From Symsagittifera roscoffensis (taxonomy: Eukaryota > Xenacoelomorpha > Acoela > Convolutidae), in the NCBI RefSeq assembly GCF_963678635.1, contig NC_087065.1, positions 8,705,209 to 8,769,208 on the forward strand: a stretch of DNA of 64,000 nucleotides, read 5' to 3'. The number at the start of each line of letters is the position of its first letter. Within the stretch, counting starts at the first letter, position 1. This document shows, one piece after another, positions 1 through 13,049 of the stretch. The translations under genes were made by a program, and so were the position numbers. The notes beneath the pieces were generated by a model that was not told the origin of the DNA, made no database searches, and was given only the letters and a program-made list of their open reading frames with translations.

Positions 1-1014
1 ATAAAAATTAGTTATAAATAAAACAGCAGAAAAAATTAATTAGAAATGATGTAACAAAAAGTTAGTGATAAAATTTAAGTTGCGTATAAAAAAGACTCAT
101 TTGATTTGATAGAAACAGCAAATGGTCAATCTAAATTTGAAAAAAAAAAATTTAAATTGGTGCAAAAGTGTATAAAACTTTGTATGCGAAGTACTTTGCA
201 TCTATATTTGTATCTGAGTAAAGCAAAAAAAATCGATTGGGTTGGTTTTTATTTCTATCAACAAATTTTGTCATTTAATTAATAACTTTATCACGGATTT
301 TTTTAATCATCCGAATGATAATTTTGGCTTGAGCTCTCAATTTAAAAGGTATGTGAGATATGCGAAATATGAAATATTTTGCACTTGAAACTGCGTTTGA
401 GAGGAAAACTGTAAATTGAGTCAACCCTTTTTTGTACAAACACTTCAGAAACTTTAATGAGCAATCGAGTTAATGCCAAAAATCGAATTAATTTTTGTTT
501 TGTGACGTTTATGTTTGGCTGACTAACTTTTAAACGCAAACAAGACTGCTCGTATCAGGGCGAGGCCCAGAATGTTCCGACTGTCTTTTAAGGTCTTTGG
601 AGCAGTAATAAAATTAAAAACTAAATGAAAGAAAAAAAATGAATCGTTTTTTAAAGTTTGAGATTTTTGCGAAAATCTTCCCCCCACACGCCATATAAAG
701 TACAAAGTGATAGATTTTGCTCCTAGTAACAAATCCTTTGAAGCAAATTCTTTTTTAAGGCAAAGGAGCCTCCTTCAACCAATTTGGAACTGTTTCTCAG
801 GCGAATTAAATCTCCGTTCACGAGTTAATAGCGCGAAATATATCGCGCGTTTATTGTCCCAAATTGGCGATTTTTAAACCACCATAACCTTACAAAAAAT
901 ATCCACAGGTGCAATATCTTTTCAAGTTTAAGCTTAAGTGAAACAATGCCTTGTGAATGATATTTAAGAATTCCTTCAAAAATGGCTAGTTAAAAAGTCG
1001 AATTTTGTCTGAAG
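1..1014. other. gene-free AT-rich stretch
   Basis: No coding signal, RNA gene or repeat unit was recognised. Open frames are under 70 codons and start in poly-A/T-rich sequence. Confidence 0.5.
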
Positions 1015-1145
1015 TAAAAAAAACCACCCGAGCACGAATATTCCATTACTTTCTGAACGAAAATCAGAACAATAAAAGCTGCCGGTTCGTTCTGACTATC
1101 GATGATATCGAGGAGTAAGTATAATATGCTACGGGTGGTTTTTTT
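1015..1145. mobile_element. short MITE-like inverted-repeat element
   Basis: A ~130-bp segment begins with a run of A followed by ACCACCCGAGCA and ends with TGCTACGGGTGG followed by a run of T. The outer arms are inverse complements (AAAAAACCACCCG against CGGGTGGTTTTTT). There is no coding capacity. A related half-site (CGCCCGAGCACAAAT) occurs near 3035. The structure fits a small non-autonomous DNA element or a foldback. No target-site duplication is obvious, so the class is not assigned. Confidence 0.45.
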
Positions 1146-2184
1146 CATTCAAGCTGATGTCGCGAAGAACGTTTTGGCACCTTAGGGAGCGATCCTTCAC
1201 ATTTGCGTTCCGAAGAAGGTGTTCAAAGTTAGCGTTCAAAATTGAATTGATGGAAACTAACTTAGTGATAGTATGATTTCAACTACGACTCAAAATTTAT
1301 CTTATTATAATTGATATCGACAGTCTAAACTTATCGTTCATCCAAAATTTTTCAGGTAAATTTAAGGTAAAGTTTAAGTAAATTTTATTTTATCTGGAGT
1401 TTATCTCAAATTTTTTGTGACTTGACTGCTTCTCAGTTTTGGTTGCAAAATATTTCCAAATATTCCACTGTCATACTTTTTTTGCGACATTGATTTTTGG
1501 TTGATCAATGCATGGGGCTTTTAAAGGCGCCCTTTGGAGCCATCATACGATAAATATGAGCAGGTAGCGCGCGCCAAAAGGAAAAAGCTCAAAAACGTTT
1601 TTTTTTCTGGCCTATATTTTGTCTGCTAAAAACAGCTTAAAAGTCATTTTTTCAAACGCTGTCCCCTTTAAAAGCTCCTGCGCAAGCTACTTTTAGACGC
1701 AATCAGGTTTTATAAATTTTATAAATAAAGCAAACCTTCTTAGATCTGTTATCAAGGTCATTGATGATTTTTTTGCACTCGTATTTCCTCAAGTAGACAA
1801 AGTATATAAGATATAGTTTCTTTCATTTCTGGTGAGCTTGAAACGCCGCAATTCGAACACCCTCCCTTAAAATTCAACCATCACCTCTGCCTGGACTGAA
1901 AATTCTGTGGAAAAGCTAGAAAAGTTAAATGAGAATTTTCCATTATTTCTGAAAAGCTTGTGTTACTAGAACTTCAATTTTTGTGGTCGAGCCCAATTAT
2001 GCTAAGCTCAAGGCAACCAGTTATCTTTGTCTGAACATTATCTAACCACGAACTATATCGCGTACTAAGTAACCCAAGAAGCCAAGTTTTCAATCTGCAA
2101 ACACCCTTAATTTTGCAAAAAAAACAAGCATTACGAAGCAAAACTGTGCACATGATAGGCGCAAAACTTTGGGTCTGTATAATC
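1146..2184. other. gene-free stretch
   Basis: Nothing recognisable. GC-richer bits near 1520-1600 (GCGCGCGCC followed by AAAAG) weakly resemble 53790-53880 and may be remnants of one dispersed repeat. Confidence 0.4.
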
Positions 2185-2318
2185 CTCGATTCTTCAAACA
2201 TAATCAAACTTTGTCGGAACGATCAAAAAGAAAAAAACAACAAAAGAAGAACAAAAAGATGATCGTTGTTGCGGATCCCGCTTACAATTCATAAAATACA
2301 CAGTTTGGCCTCGTAATT
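2185..2318. mobile_element. end fragment of the GCGGAATCC TIR element family
   Basis: About 130 bp ending in CACAGTTTGGCCTCGTAATT. The same end is seen at 33885-33907, 55155-55171 and 61895-61917. It matches 55035-55171 along its whole length, including a GCGGATCCCGCTTACAATTC box. It is therefore a solo or truncated end of that family. Confidence 0.6.
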
Positions 2319-3620
2319 AACACAAAAAATTGATAATAAAATGTTTTCAAAACATATCTAACATTTCATCACTTATTATATATTCCTTTAACAAAATGCA
2401 AATTATTTTGTTAGATCGGCAGTAGACAAAAAATGTCTGTTTTCAGACGTCTAGCGTTTTAAACTTTCGTATAATCAAACTCAAAGTTTCTAAGAAACTC
2501 CAAAATTTATACACAAATTCAAAGTTCCCTTCCAATTTGTATGATGATTTGCTCAAACTAGATTATTCTTTTTCTGTATGTCATTGGGTTAATTAAAGTA
2601 TAACTTTAATTTTTGAGTCACAGTATTAATTAAAGTATTCAGTTAATTAAAGAATTAAAAACAGATAAAAGAGAAAAGATAAAATTATTATATTTCTATA
2701 TGTATGTAAATCTATTTATAAATATAAAATTTTTTTTTTTGATACAATATTTCGAACCGCGCAAAAAATTGAGGCATAGCTTTGAGTCTATTTGAAAATT
2801 TCATTAATTAGTTGGTCATTAACTAAATTGTAATTATCCAAAAACATGTGATTGAACCTGTCCAGCTCAGCTCTACAAGCGTTTTGTAAGCAAACTTGGA
2901 AAATCTGTGCTATAGGAGGACACACAATTGAAAAATCTTTTTATCCCAGCCCAAAGCAAAAATTTTGAACGCTTAATGCCATCAATACCAAGTTTTTGAG
3001 TTTTCAGTAAAAAAAACTCTCGGAGAACTAAAAACGCCCGAGCACAAATTTTTCAAAATATTCATTATCCTAAACTGGTTGGAATCTTGTGTATATTCTT
3101 TCGTAATACGTCTTTTTTCATGGGTACATTGAAGGTACACTAGAGTATGCAGGTCGTCGCAGTAACGAAAATACTCTTGTTCTATAATTTAGATGCTTCA
3201 AAAAGAAATCGTTGAATGGTTATAACATTATGAAAACTCCTTACTCGATTAAATGACTACACAAAAACAGTTTTAATTGACGAAAAAAATCTGTGATGAA
3301 AAATCAAGAGCTACAGTTGTCAAATTTTTCTGAGGTTTGGTATTTTAGAAAAACCTATTGATTGTAGGCTGTTTTTAAAGCTAAGAACAGTTTGTCTAGT
3401 TTTCTTTAGCTAATACTTCCTATTTTGTCTAGCTAATACTTACAAAATAAATCTACAATTTGAGAAACGTAGTTCTTTTGTACATACCTGCAATTTTTTT
3501 CTGAGTTTTTGTAGCGAACGATTTTTGCCAATAGAAGTTTGAGTGATAAAAATTGTACAACTTTTAGTAATTTTTTTTACGATCAATTTTTCAAGCTAAA
3601 CTTGACTGAAATTTCATCCA
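2319..3620. other. gene-free stretch
   Basis: AT-rich, with TTAATTAAAG-type simple sequence near 2590-2660. No gene or RNA was recognised. Confidence 0.4.
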
Positions 3621-3857
3621 AGGTATAAAAAATAATTATTCTACCTTAGTTTTGAAATTTTTAATCACCAAAAAAAACATCTCATTAAATTTTACAAGTG
3701 ATTTTGAAGAACGTTTTTAAGGCTAAGGCTTCACTACAGTGAGAAAAATAACTCTTCCGCCTTTGTTTTGAACCTTTTGATCACTAGAAAATACGTCTCA
3801 TTATTTTTTACAATCGGTTTTAATGATCGTTGTTAGGGCTAAGGCTCCACTACAAAT
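3621..3857. repeat. two-unit tandem repeat, about 120 bp per unit
   Basis: Units at 3621-3742 and 3743-3857 share the order AAATAA, then TTGTTTTGAA or TAGTTTTGAA, then AATCAC/GATCAC, then TCTCATTA, then GGCTAAGGCTTCACTAC or GGCTAAGGCTCCACTAC. They have clearly diverged. There is no coding content. Confidence 0.6.
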
Positions 3858-3935
3858 TAGCTTCATTATTTATTTGTCAGAAAAAAATGTCTGCAATTAG
3901 GTAGATTTGAAAACGTCTTCGGATTACATAAATAA

Positions 3936-4475
3936 CCGCACTGGAGTTTGATGAATAGTAATTGATTATATTGTCATTTTAAAACCAGTAGCCATAAAAT
4001 TACGAAAGTAATCGATTAGAATCCAGCACAAAAGGATTGAAATCTTAATGTTTTTTATATCAAAATAAGCCATTATAATTAATTATAATCGGTTATACTC
4101 CATTAAAATTGGATTACAATCATAATATTTTTAACATCAATATAATCCATTATAATCGATTATAATTGGTTATAAAGAACTTTTGCGATAATAATAGTGA
4201 ACTTTGAGAATTTGCTACGAATTACGTTTCATAGTCCTAAATTGTTCACATAAAATTCTATACATTTAATTTTCTCTAATTTTTCAATTTGGCAGCTTAA
4301 CATTTTATTTAGCTGTGTTCTTTTTACCATCGCTTTTGTAAAAATTTACCATTCACCCTCTAGCCCCTCTCCCGCCCTTTACCCCTGGGATATGCATAAA
4401 GGTCGTGGGGGGATTGCAGGTAAATTTCCTGAGGTGGTGGTGGTAAGGTTGCGGTGGTGGGGGGAATTGGGGAGG
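3936..4475. mobile_element. palindrome-rich TIR element, copy C (truncated)
   Basis: It starts with the family terminus CCGCACTGGAGTTTGATGAA, then has runs of ATTATAATCGATTATAAT-type palindromes (3960-4190), then a C-rich/G-rich core (4345-4475). That order matches copies at 40.67-41.76 kb and 54.01-55.0 kb. The right terminus is absent, and the sequence passes straight into the pseudo-exon-like segment at about 4476. Confidence 0.6.
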
Positions 4476-4481
4476 AAGTAT

Positions 4482-4742
4482 TTATTTATATTTATTACTC
4501 CAAGCAAGGTTGCGGAATACTTCTGGTTCATTTGTAGCTAAAACCAGTACTTTTTTATCCGGAATCTGAATCTGACTGTCTACAAGAACATTTTTGAGTC
4601 CCATCCAACTGTTATTTATCGGTCGAAGTTCAATCCAGTGAATAATGTATGCAGATCGGTCTAGAAAACAACCGATTACATTTATTTCATAGAAGGCTCG
4701 CACCAATTTGTGAACCACACTGATCTGGCGATGAGAAAACAT
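4482..4742 (-). pseudogene. dispersed coding-like segment (pseudo-exon), copy 1
   Basis: An 86-codon open frame on the minus strand of ordinary composition, unlike the surrounding low-complexity DNA. A plausible acceptor (TTGTTTTCTAG) lies inside it near 4661-4671, after which the segment is related to 24570-24775. The second copy has an in-frame stop and a short insertion, so the homology is between DNA repeats. No family was recognised. It could be a captured or processed exon, or part of an unknown element. Confidence 0.35.
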
Positions 4743-4929
4743 TGATCATGAAAAAAAAGTCCAACCAATTTTGAAACAGTGACACAGCTCATCATAACAT
4801 TGAGCAGGGTTAAACTCTCAGAAAATTTGCAACAGCACTTAAGCACAGTTTCGTAAATTACAAATTATAACATCAATATCTTGCATTTGTTTTGTAAGCT
4901 TCCATAAAACTATTCTCTCGTACTTTACG

Positions 4930-6060
4930 AGCAGGGGCCTGTCAAATTGGAACCAGTTCAAAACAAGTAAAATGATATCCAATATTATTGATAACTTTCA
5001 CTGTAAAATACTTAAAACTAACCAATCATGATTCATGACTAAATCTTACGACAAATGGTAACAATGAATTTATTTTTAGTTTCAGCCAGAGAAGAACAAA
5101 TTTAACTTAGAAAGAAAGCAGTTGCTCTACCTCTCCTCTAAACTAGCAAGAATACCAGTATACACTTGTATTTTGAGAAAAGGGAATATAAGAGTAAGAT
5201 TAGTATCGGTATTAGATTAAGAATTTGCATGATTTGAAAAAAAGCATACATAAATTAGACATATTAGATTAGAGAAAAAACCAACAAAATGTAAAACCTA
5301 ATCGAAAAATAAATTAGCTAGCTTATTTTCACGTCCCATTAAGTCTAATCAAATCAAGGCAAAAATAAAGCCAAAATCAGGTCATATCAAATACAGCAAT
5401 TTAAATCTCTGCCCTGCAAAGCGAAAAGCAGACTCCGACGGTTATTCAATTTCAAAACTATCTAAGAAGTAAATTTTGATTAATTATTATACAAACTGCA
5501 AAGAATAGAGCCGTAAATTTGATTTACAAGCCGTTGTTCATAACATTATATATGATTAGTTTTAAAATTAAACACTCAGTCGACAAATAAACCCATATCT
5601 ACCTCAGAACTTCAAATATGTCGTAAATATGTAAAACATTTAGTTTTCATGGTTAACAAATTCAAAAACACAAAACAAAAGTTAGTTAATGAAAATGTCT
5701 TTATTGAGTAGTTTAAGTGTGTCTTTCCTGGCTTCTCAAGGACCTTTCTATTAAATTTGTGCTTCTTCAAAAATAAACATTAGCATTTCTAAACAACTAA
5801 GTTGACTTCAAAACAACAACTTCAAAACTTTATTTGCATTTTGAACCATTTTTAAAAACATAAAAGTTTTCAATCATTTTCTATCTCCGCTTAATTTGAA
5901 CCCTATTTTTATCTGTTTAAATCAAATTTTGAAGCTTCTATTATATCTTTAAAGTTTCTCCTTAAATCTATTTCCAAATTTTAATCAAAACCTTCAAGTT
6001 AACTAAATTTTAAGCCTTGGTCATCAAGGTTTTCCTTGGATCACTCAAAAAATTCAATCC
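4930..6060 (+). mobile_element. 5' leader/LTR-like region of family-1 Ty3/gypsy element
   Basis: Blocks here are collinear with the region upstream of the third family-1 copy. ACTAACCAATCAT recurs at 5018 and about 56075, ATAAGAGTAAGATTA at 5188 and 56241 (followed by ATCGGTATTAGA), and an ATCAAGGTTTTCCTTGGATC-like block at about 6023 and 57012. Both lie 5' of retroelement coding sequence, so this is probably the LTR plus leader. LTR boundaries and a matching 3' LTR could not be found. Confidence 0.45.
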
Positions 6061-9000
6061 CATCTCCTTATATAGTACCTACCGATCTTAAACGTCGAAT
6101 CAATTTACAACTCTTATAAACGAACCAGGATTAACTGAAATTTTTCCAACAAACTATTTATTCAAATTAAGCTATACTGTGAACAACTTTGGTTACCCAA
6201 TCTTCACTTGAACCCCACCTCTTTCTTGACCCAGACCTAGAACAAATCTTAGCACTAGTAACAATTATAACAGTATCTGACGATCTACTTGTGTTCTAAT
6301 TATACCTGAACATTGTGGATTGATTTACTTTTCGCCAACACTCGATCTCTTATCGATCCAAGTTTAAGTAAAATTAAGTTTACTTAGATTTAAGGTTAAC
6401 GCCAAATTCAATTGAGAGCAGTAAAAGTCATTCTTTTATTTTAATATACTCTCTCCCCAACCCGTCTCACCACGACAATAAAATCCGAGATTTAGGATAG
6501 CCTCACAAAATAGTAAGAACTAACTGATTACGAAAAAGAAACTGACGCCTGAATTTTGCATCAGTTATTTATGTCGAAAGGTAACTTAGGAAATAAGCTT
6601 ATTTACTAAATAAACTTAAAGATAGCTTATATCAGATCAAAAAATGCAAACAAGAAAGAAGGCGATAAACTTTAATCAGAATTATATTTTAAAACTCAAT
6701 TCTCTGGAACGCAAAACGCTGTTTCGGAATCCAATCTAAGAACTGTGCAAAATATGAAACTCTCAGACAAGCCAGTATGCAATCAACGATACGTTTTTAA
6801 GTCATACGCTACAACAGCATCATCTATAAAAGGAAATAAAAGCATTTATTGCCAGAAAATAGTCGGATTATTTAATTGGAATTAACCAACAAGACACAAT
6901 AAAAATTACACATCAACTGACATAGCACATAAAAGTGTTTCAAAACGACAAAACTTTGACGATGGATCCATCTTCTCATTTGTCGTTGATCTCACGTTTG
7001 TCATTGATCACAAGGACAAGTGCAATTTTGCAACGATCTGATTAATAGTTTACTTCGAAAAAGAAGAAGCGCATGCTCACATAAAGTCCCCGAAACGAAA
7101 ATAAAGCGACAGATACTAGATCCTTATCTACCAAGTATTAGTAACATAACCTCACAATTTGGAATAATCACTGTTGAAATTTTACCGCCAGTTTTGAACA
7201 ACTAAACACCACCTGATTGAATACAAACAAAGACATAGAACTGAAACTCTGAAAAACGCTTGCAGAAATTTTCGAAATCAGTCAAAATCAAAACTCAGAA
7301 AGAGCCAGCGCAATATTCAAAAGTGATGTTTTTTCAATCATCTAGAGTTATATTTCAACATAAGACACCCATGGAATTTTCTATGTATCCCTTCCACAAA
7401 CAGGCAGTAGGAACAGAAACAAACCTATTTTCACCATTTTTAGATTGAGTTCACAAAACACTTACTTATACAGAAGTTTCACAAATAATAAAATTTGATT
7501 TACAATTACTATTAGCATTGTTCATTGTAGATTTTTTTCAACAGATTCGAGATTTAATTGAACAGTTTCGAAAAAGTTTTCGCTCACACTGTGATAAAGA
7601 TACAATTTTAGCAGATGAAACAATTTACGTATGGGACCCAAAACGGTATCACTAAATGTTTTTTTTAAAACATATCAAATGATATCACCAGTGCAACAAT
7701 TCGATCTGACTCAGTACATAAGAAATTACCTAAGAGTAACTACAATAACGACGGATACAACACCTGTAAACTGCAACACAATCTTTTAAGATAGAACATT
7801 TAACAACAATTTAAACTCAAAATTTATGAGCACTTAAGTCAACCTAAATGGAACTTCAACGCTAAGTCATCAAGATATTCAAACACCATCATATTTCATA
7901 GATGAAGAAGTTGTCGAAATATTACCTAAAACAACACAGCAGTTTACACCATCGATACACCCAACAAAAGCTACACCTTAAAATAAGATTGAAACTCCGT
8001 TCCCACAAACAACATTGCAATCAACCAATGAACCAACAGTTTTTTCTGGCTTTTCCCACACCGATTACCAAACGTATATGCCAATAACTAAAAAGCGTTC
8101 ATTGAAAAAACCAATACATACGAAAGGAAACAAGTTTGCGAACCATAATTACACTTTTTTGCCAAAATAACATTGGTAACCCAATTGCACGACCACTCGT
8201 AACAACACAGACCCAGTCTCAAGTATTTAGCTACCACCAGCAAATACCTAAAAGCCCAATAACGCAATTTACAAGTTTTACTGACAAAAAAAAACTCAGA
8301 CAGATCGCACTGAGAACTGTCCATTTTTTCAACAAAAAAATATTACCCAAACAATGACCAGTTTAAAATTAACCAACGACATAATCAGAAGATAAAGGAA
8401 AGTTTCAACGAAATCAACATCAAAATAATGCTAATCACCAAAAAACCAATGGACTGATAAATATTAACAAAATGATATTTTTCAACCAAGTATTTTTTAA
8501 CATTTTGCCAATCGATCAAGACCACAGCAAACACAACAGAAATTTCCTATAGAACCAAGTGTCGCACAAATAAGTCATATTGTACAATCACAGTATCCAA
8601 CAAACACTCAAGGCCACCAACCTGAATCAATGAGAAAACCCATTACCTTATTGAAAACATTCGAAAACATGAAATTAGCAGGAATCGACTTACAAATTTC
8701 ACACAAATACCCCATACAGCAGAATTACTTCAAATGACGATAAATCTATACCTTATGCGTGAATCATCTCTAACATAAACTAAACCACTATTTGTTTTTA
8801 CAGTATCAGACACTGAATACTTAGTAGAAGACTATGTAAAAGCTGTCACAGCCAACTGAAAACTAAATATAGGCCCCTAACCTAGAGAAATACTGCTCCA
8901 TCGAAATTACGTACACAGAAGTTCAGTGTACGTATCGAAGTTCAGTGACGTACAGTTATCAAATATCAAAGTTCAGTGACGTACAGTTCTAACATAAAAG

Positions 9001-9956
9001 ATTTTTTAGTTCTACCTATGGAAATTGAGTCCGATTTGAAACGTTTTACATAAGCTTTTTCAAAATTAATTGTCTCAAGAAAAGAACAACATCACGGAGT
9101 TTTATGCAACGAATATATTAGACTCCTGAATGAAAATATAGTGCAACTCAAGGGAAGAATAGACACTCTGGTATGAAAAAAATATCATACTCCTCAAATA
9201 CACATGATTATATGAACATAAAATTAACATAAAATCTAATGAGTACGTTACGTCACAATTAAGGAGAATAAAAAAGAAGAGAGCATCACATCCATCATCA
9301 GTTTGCAAGCCAGATATAAGTTTCCGAAAACTTGTAGAGAAATTGGAACAAGCAAAAATCACACTGAAATTAGAAGAATTAGAATTTTTTTTTTACAATA
9401 TCTGAAAAACATTCAGACATCTGCGTCTTATATAAAACTATTCAAGAATCAGACAGTGAGGTAGCAGAAAAAATCACTCAATCTCACATTATATACATAA
9501 AAAAAACCCATAACAAAAAGAGAACCCTCATCCAAAAAATGGTGTAATTATTGCCGTAGATACGGCATAGCATTGCTGAATTTATATCAAAACAGTAAAA
9601 TAAGTAAAACAAAAAACCAAAACAAAAAGAAGCAAACAAACATTTTTACCAATACATGAAAAAGACTAAAATCTACCAAACAAAAGTATTCCGGGTAACA
9701 AAAGCTCAGGAAATCAATTCCCTTCTAGCTATTGTAACTGTAGATCACAATCACCACATGTCAACAATTCTCGGGGCACATCAAAAAGTATTTCAAATTA
9801 TTTTTTCAAAACAGTTATAGCCGCTCAGATAGTCACAATAGCCAAAACAGAAACCACTACTTAAAATCTTTTTCTAATACAAGTAACTATTCTAAATATC
9901 AAAGAAACCGTTCGTATTCCAACAACTGCAACCGATATTTCTCAATTGACCGTTCA
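6061..9956 (+). pseudogene. decayed gag-type region of family-1 element
   Basis: The segment lies between the leader-like sequence and the gag C-terminal frame. It holds only short fragments of open frame on the plus strand (for example 7902-8087, and pieces near 8570-8690 and 9110-9180) separated by stops and frameshifts. The assignment to gag rests on position. No capsid motif or zinc knuckle was identified. A small 3-unit repeat of GTTCAGTGACGTACAGTT lies at 8918-8990. Confidence 0.3.
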
Positions 9957-10289
9957 TTGATAAGAGAACTACAAAATTTTCAAATTTCAATTCGAATAAC
10001 AGAAATTACCTATAACAACAGACCTTGTGAACATTCAAAACATTACAGAAATAGTATCAACAGCTACCAAAATAGATCAAAAAATTGTTATCAGTCACCA
10101 CCTCGAAACAACTCACAGCATCCATATCGACGAAATGAAAACTATAGAAGTATTACGCAAGAATATCAACGACAAAATAATCAGGTACAAGCTACAGTTG
10201 AAACAACTCGAGACCCACTAGAAGTAGGAAACACAGACACTTCACAAATGCAATTATATCATATATATTGTGAAAACATGGACGACTAA
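9957..10289 (+). pseudogene. gag C-terminal fragment, family-1 element copy 1
   Basis: A 110-codon frame, very rich in Asn, Gln, Arg and Tyr with low hydrophobicity, as in RNA-binding nucleocapsid tails of LTR elements. No CCHC knuckle is present. Its 3' end (from about 10230, ACACAGACACTTCACAAATG) is repeated at 14440, the start of the duplicated pol segment. Function as gag is inferred from composition and from lying upstream of protease and reverse transcriptase sequence. Confidence 0.4.
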
Positions 10290-13040
10290 AGAGAAAACGC
10301 AAACAGTTTAGTTTTCAATATGTTAAAATTAGAACAAGAATATGAAATACACTTTATTTGGATCACTACTAGTTCGAATATCCCGATATGAACCTTAACA
10401 AAACTAACAAAGAACAACAAATGACATGCTAAATTATACTACACTTTGTCAAAAGTCATGCCAAAACAAATAATATTAACAAAATAGAGCATCGAAAAAA
10501 CCTCTATCTAAACTTAAACGTTGGACATTTACCCCTTTTCATTGATACATTTATGATCAAAACACAAAAAAATTGTACATGCCCGGCTTTGAATTCAGAT
10601 CAATCCGTAATTTGTTTCGAGTAACAATCTCATCAATCAAATAAGCAGAAATTACAGATACAGATTGCATCAAGTTACTTCTATTCAACGATTCTCCTTA
10701 CAAAATCACACATCTGTTAGGATTACTAGGATATTGCGAAACAAACGCAAGACTGCGTCCAGTTCAAGAGAAACGAATACTTAACCTACCATTTTTTACA
10801 AAGAAAAACCAAAAATTAATGTAGTAACAGAACCGAAACGGAGCACCGATGACTTCACAAAAACTAAAACTCCGTGTTTTAAAGTTCTACATCTTTCACC
10901 ATTATATCTTACACTTAAAAAGCAACGTGCAAGTAAAATTCCTAAGCGTTTTCAAGACGAAGTAAACAGACTTTTAGATATTCTCAATTTAATTGAAATT
11001 ATTTCGCCAGATAACAAAGAAGAATAACCTAAGAAAATCCGTTTATGAAACCAGCTACAATATTAACGAAAAGTAAATCCCCTAAAATAGTACTAGACGC
11101 TAAATATTTAAACTCTCTGATCAATGAACTCAAATGCAATTGACTAATGCGATACCACTAACTCTCAAAAAAATAAATGGACAAAACTACCGAACAGTAG
11201 ACATGAACATTGCATATAACCAAATGCCTCTAGATGTACAATCACGCCACTTAACACAATTCGTTAAGGGAAATCAACAATACGACGTTTTTACAGTATT
11301 CTACGGTATTTCATAGGTCTAGCAGTTTTCACATTTTCATGAAAAAAACTTTCCGAACATTAATATTTAGACGATAATTCATAAAATTACAAACAAATTC
11401 AGAAATCTTCAAAGTTTAAGAAAAATATCATATCAAAACTTACCAAAGGTTATAATGAAAGCAGCTCCAGAAAATCTTTAATCGCTGTTTCTTTAATCGC
11501 GGTAAATTTTCATGCCATATCATCGAAGTACAAAAGCCAAGTTTAGATGCAATTTTGAAACTGCAAACTTCATCTAATAAAAAGAAAACACAAGAATTTT
11601 TTGGAATGTCAAATTTTTAAAGCAAATATGTGCATAAAAAGCAACTATATCTTAGACCGGTTTATAACAACCTACGTCAAAAGAACCAGTTTGAATTGAC
11701 ACTTCAGCATCAAAAACGACTCGAAGAAATTAAAAACCTCATAAGAGCAATAAATCCTAAAAACTATCCCAGATCCAAATCAACCATTTTATGCAAGGTG
11801 CGATGCATTCAACTTTGAAGTCGTCCCAACTTTTCTGAAATCACACCACGGAAAAAAAAACGAGTTTGATATCCGCACAATTTTAAGACTCTTCACACAA
11901 GCAGAACTCAGATTCTCTACACTTTTGAGAGTCTTTAGATTTCAGTTAAATCTGATTAATTTTCTGAATTCACACATAATTCAGACAGCAGGTAGAAATC
12001 ATGCTTTAACAGATAAATTTAGTATAGTTTCACCGCCAGAATTGTTAACACGAAAAGTGACAGTCGAAATATAAGAAAAGCTTCAATTCTTTTTTGCCAA
12101 AGATAAACAAAAAAAACAATCAGAATACAAGTATGAAATAAAAACTGACACAGATAACAAACAACTAAATCACTTACAACGTTTTCCACCTAATTGGAAA
12201 TGTCAAAATAACCATTTTGAAGTCAATTAAACAGGAAAAGCACATTTAATGCCATACCATGGTCTTCATGAATGATCGATAGTATTTAGTTAAAAACATC
12301 AAAACAATTTCCACAGTGTAATAAATAGTTTCCTTTACTAGAAAAACTAGATTTAAGTGATAGAATCAAATTAGCAGGACCATCAGATTTTAACACGAAT
12401 TTATCAACAATAGATAAAGTGTTTGATTCAAAAGAACCTGTCGTTAACATACCACTAACATGTCAAGAGATACAGAATTTTTTTTTAATCCTATACATTA
12501 AAACTCATAAGAGACCTACTCAAAAAAGATCAATATCTTGACCCTGTAATTCGCCAATGGAAATTTTGGCATAAATATAAAACTAAATCCAAAAAATCCG
12601 ATGTCACCATCCTAGGAAACAAAACCTTACTCCAATATTTCCAAAAGTTTAACAATACCCAAAGATGAAGAGTCAGATATAACAGAATATCTTCACACAG
12701 ATACTAAAGTACCCTGTCTACCGCTAAAATTATTATAAGTAGCATTTTACCCATCACACTCTTCCAAAACGAAAAAACAATTTCTTCGGAAAGAAAAACT
12801 TATCAAATTTTTACTCATTTTTTAACACACCAAACGCACCAGTATGGATAAAAGTACTTTGCAGTATTCAAGGATATTGTCAACCATCAAAAGGCTCCAT
12901 TTGTTATAATTTACTACCCTACACTCAAAATGAAGATCATTTTCATGAACCGCAAGTTTTAAAATTAGATTTCGTTACCCAGCCCGAATGGACTTTAAAA
13001 ATTGATAAAATACACAATGAAAATTACAAAAAGTTTCAAA
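10230..13040 (+). pseudogene. Ty3/gypsy-type pol, family 1, copy 1 (decayed)
   Basis: Broken plus-strand frames keep recognisable pieces in the normal order. Pre-RT sequence lies near 10570-10980 and the RT fingers/palm block (NxAYNQMPLD) near 11200-11240. A YLDD box can be read at about 11368-11379, but the frame around it is broken. The RT thumb/RNase H junction lies near 11630-11700, and the RNase H CDA region near 11800. Relative to copy 2, about 490 bp that carry the protease are missing at about 10541. Stops and frameshifts occur throughout, so the copy is dead. It joins the third-ORF-like segment at about 13045. Confidence 0.7.
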
Positions 13041-13049
13041 GAATTTACT

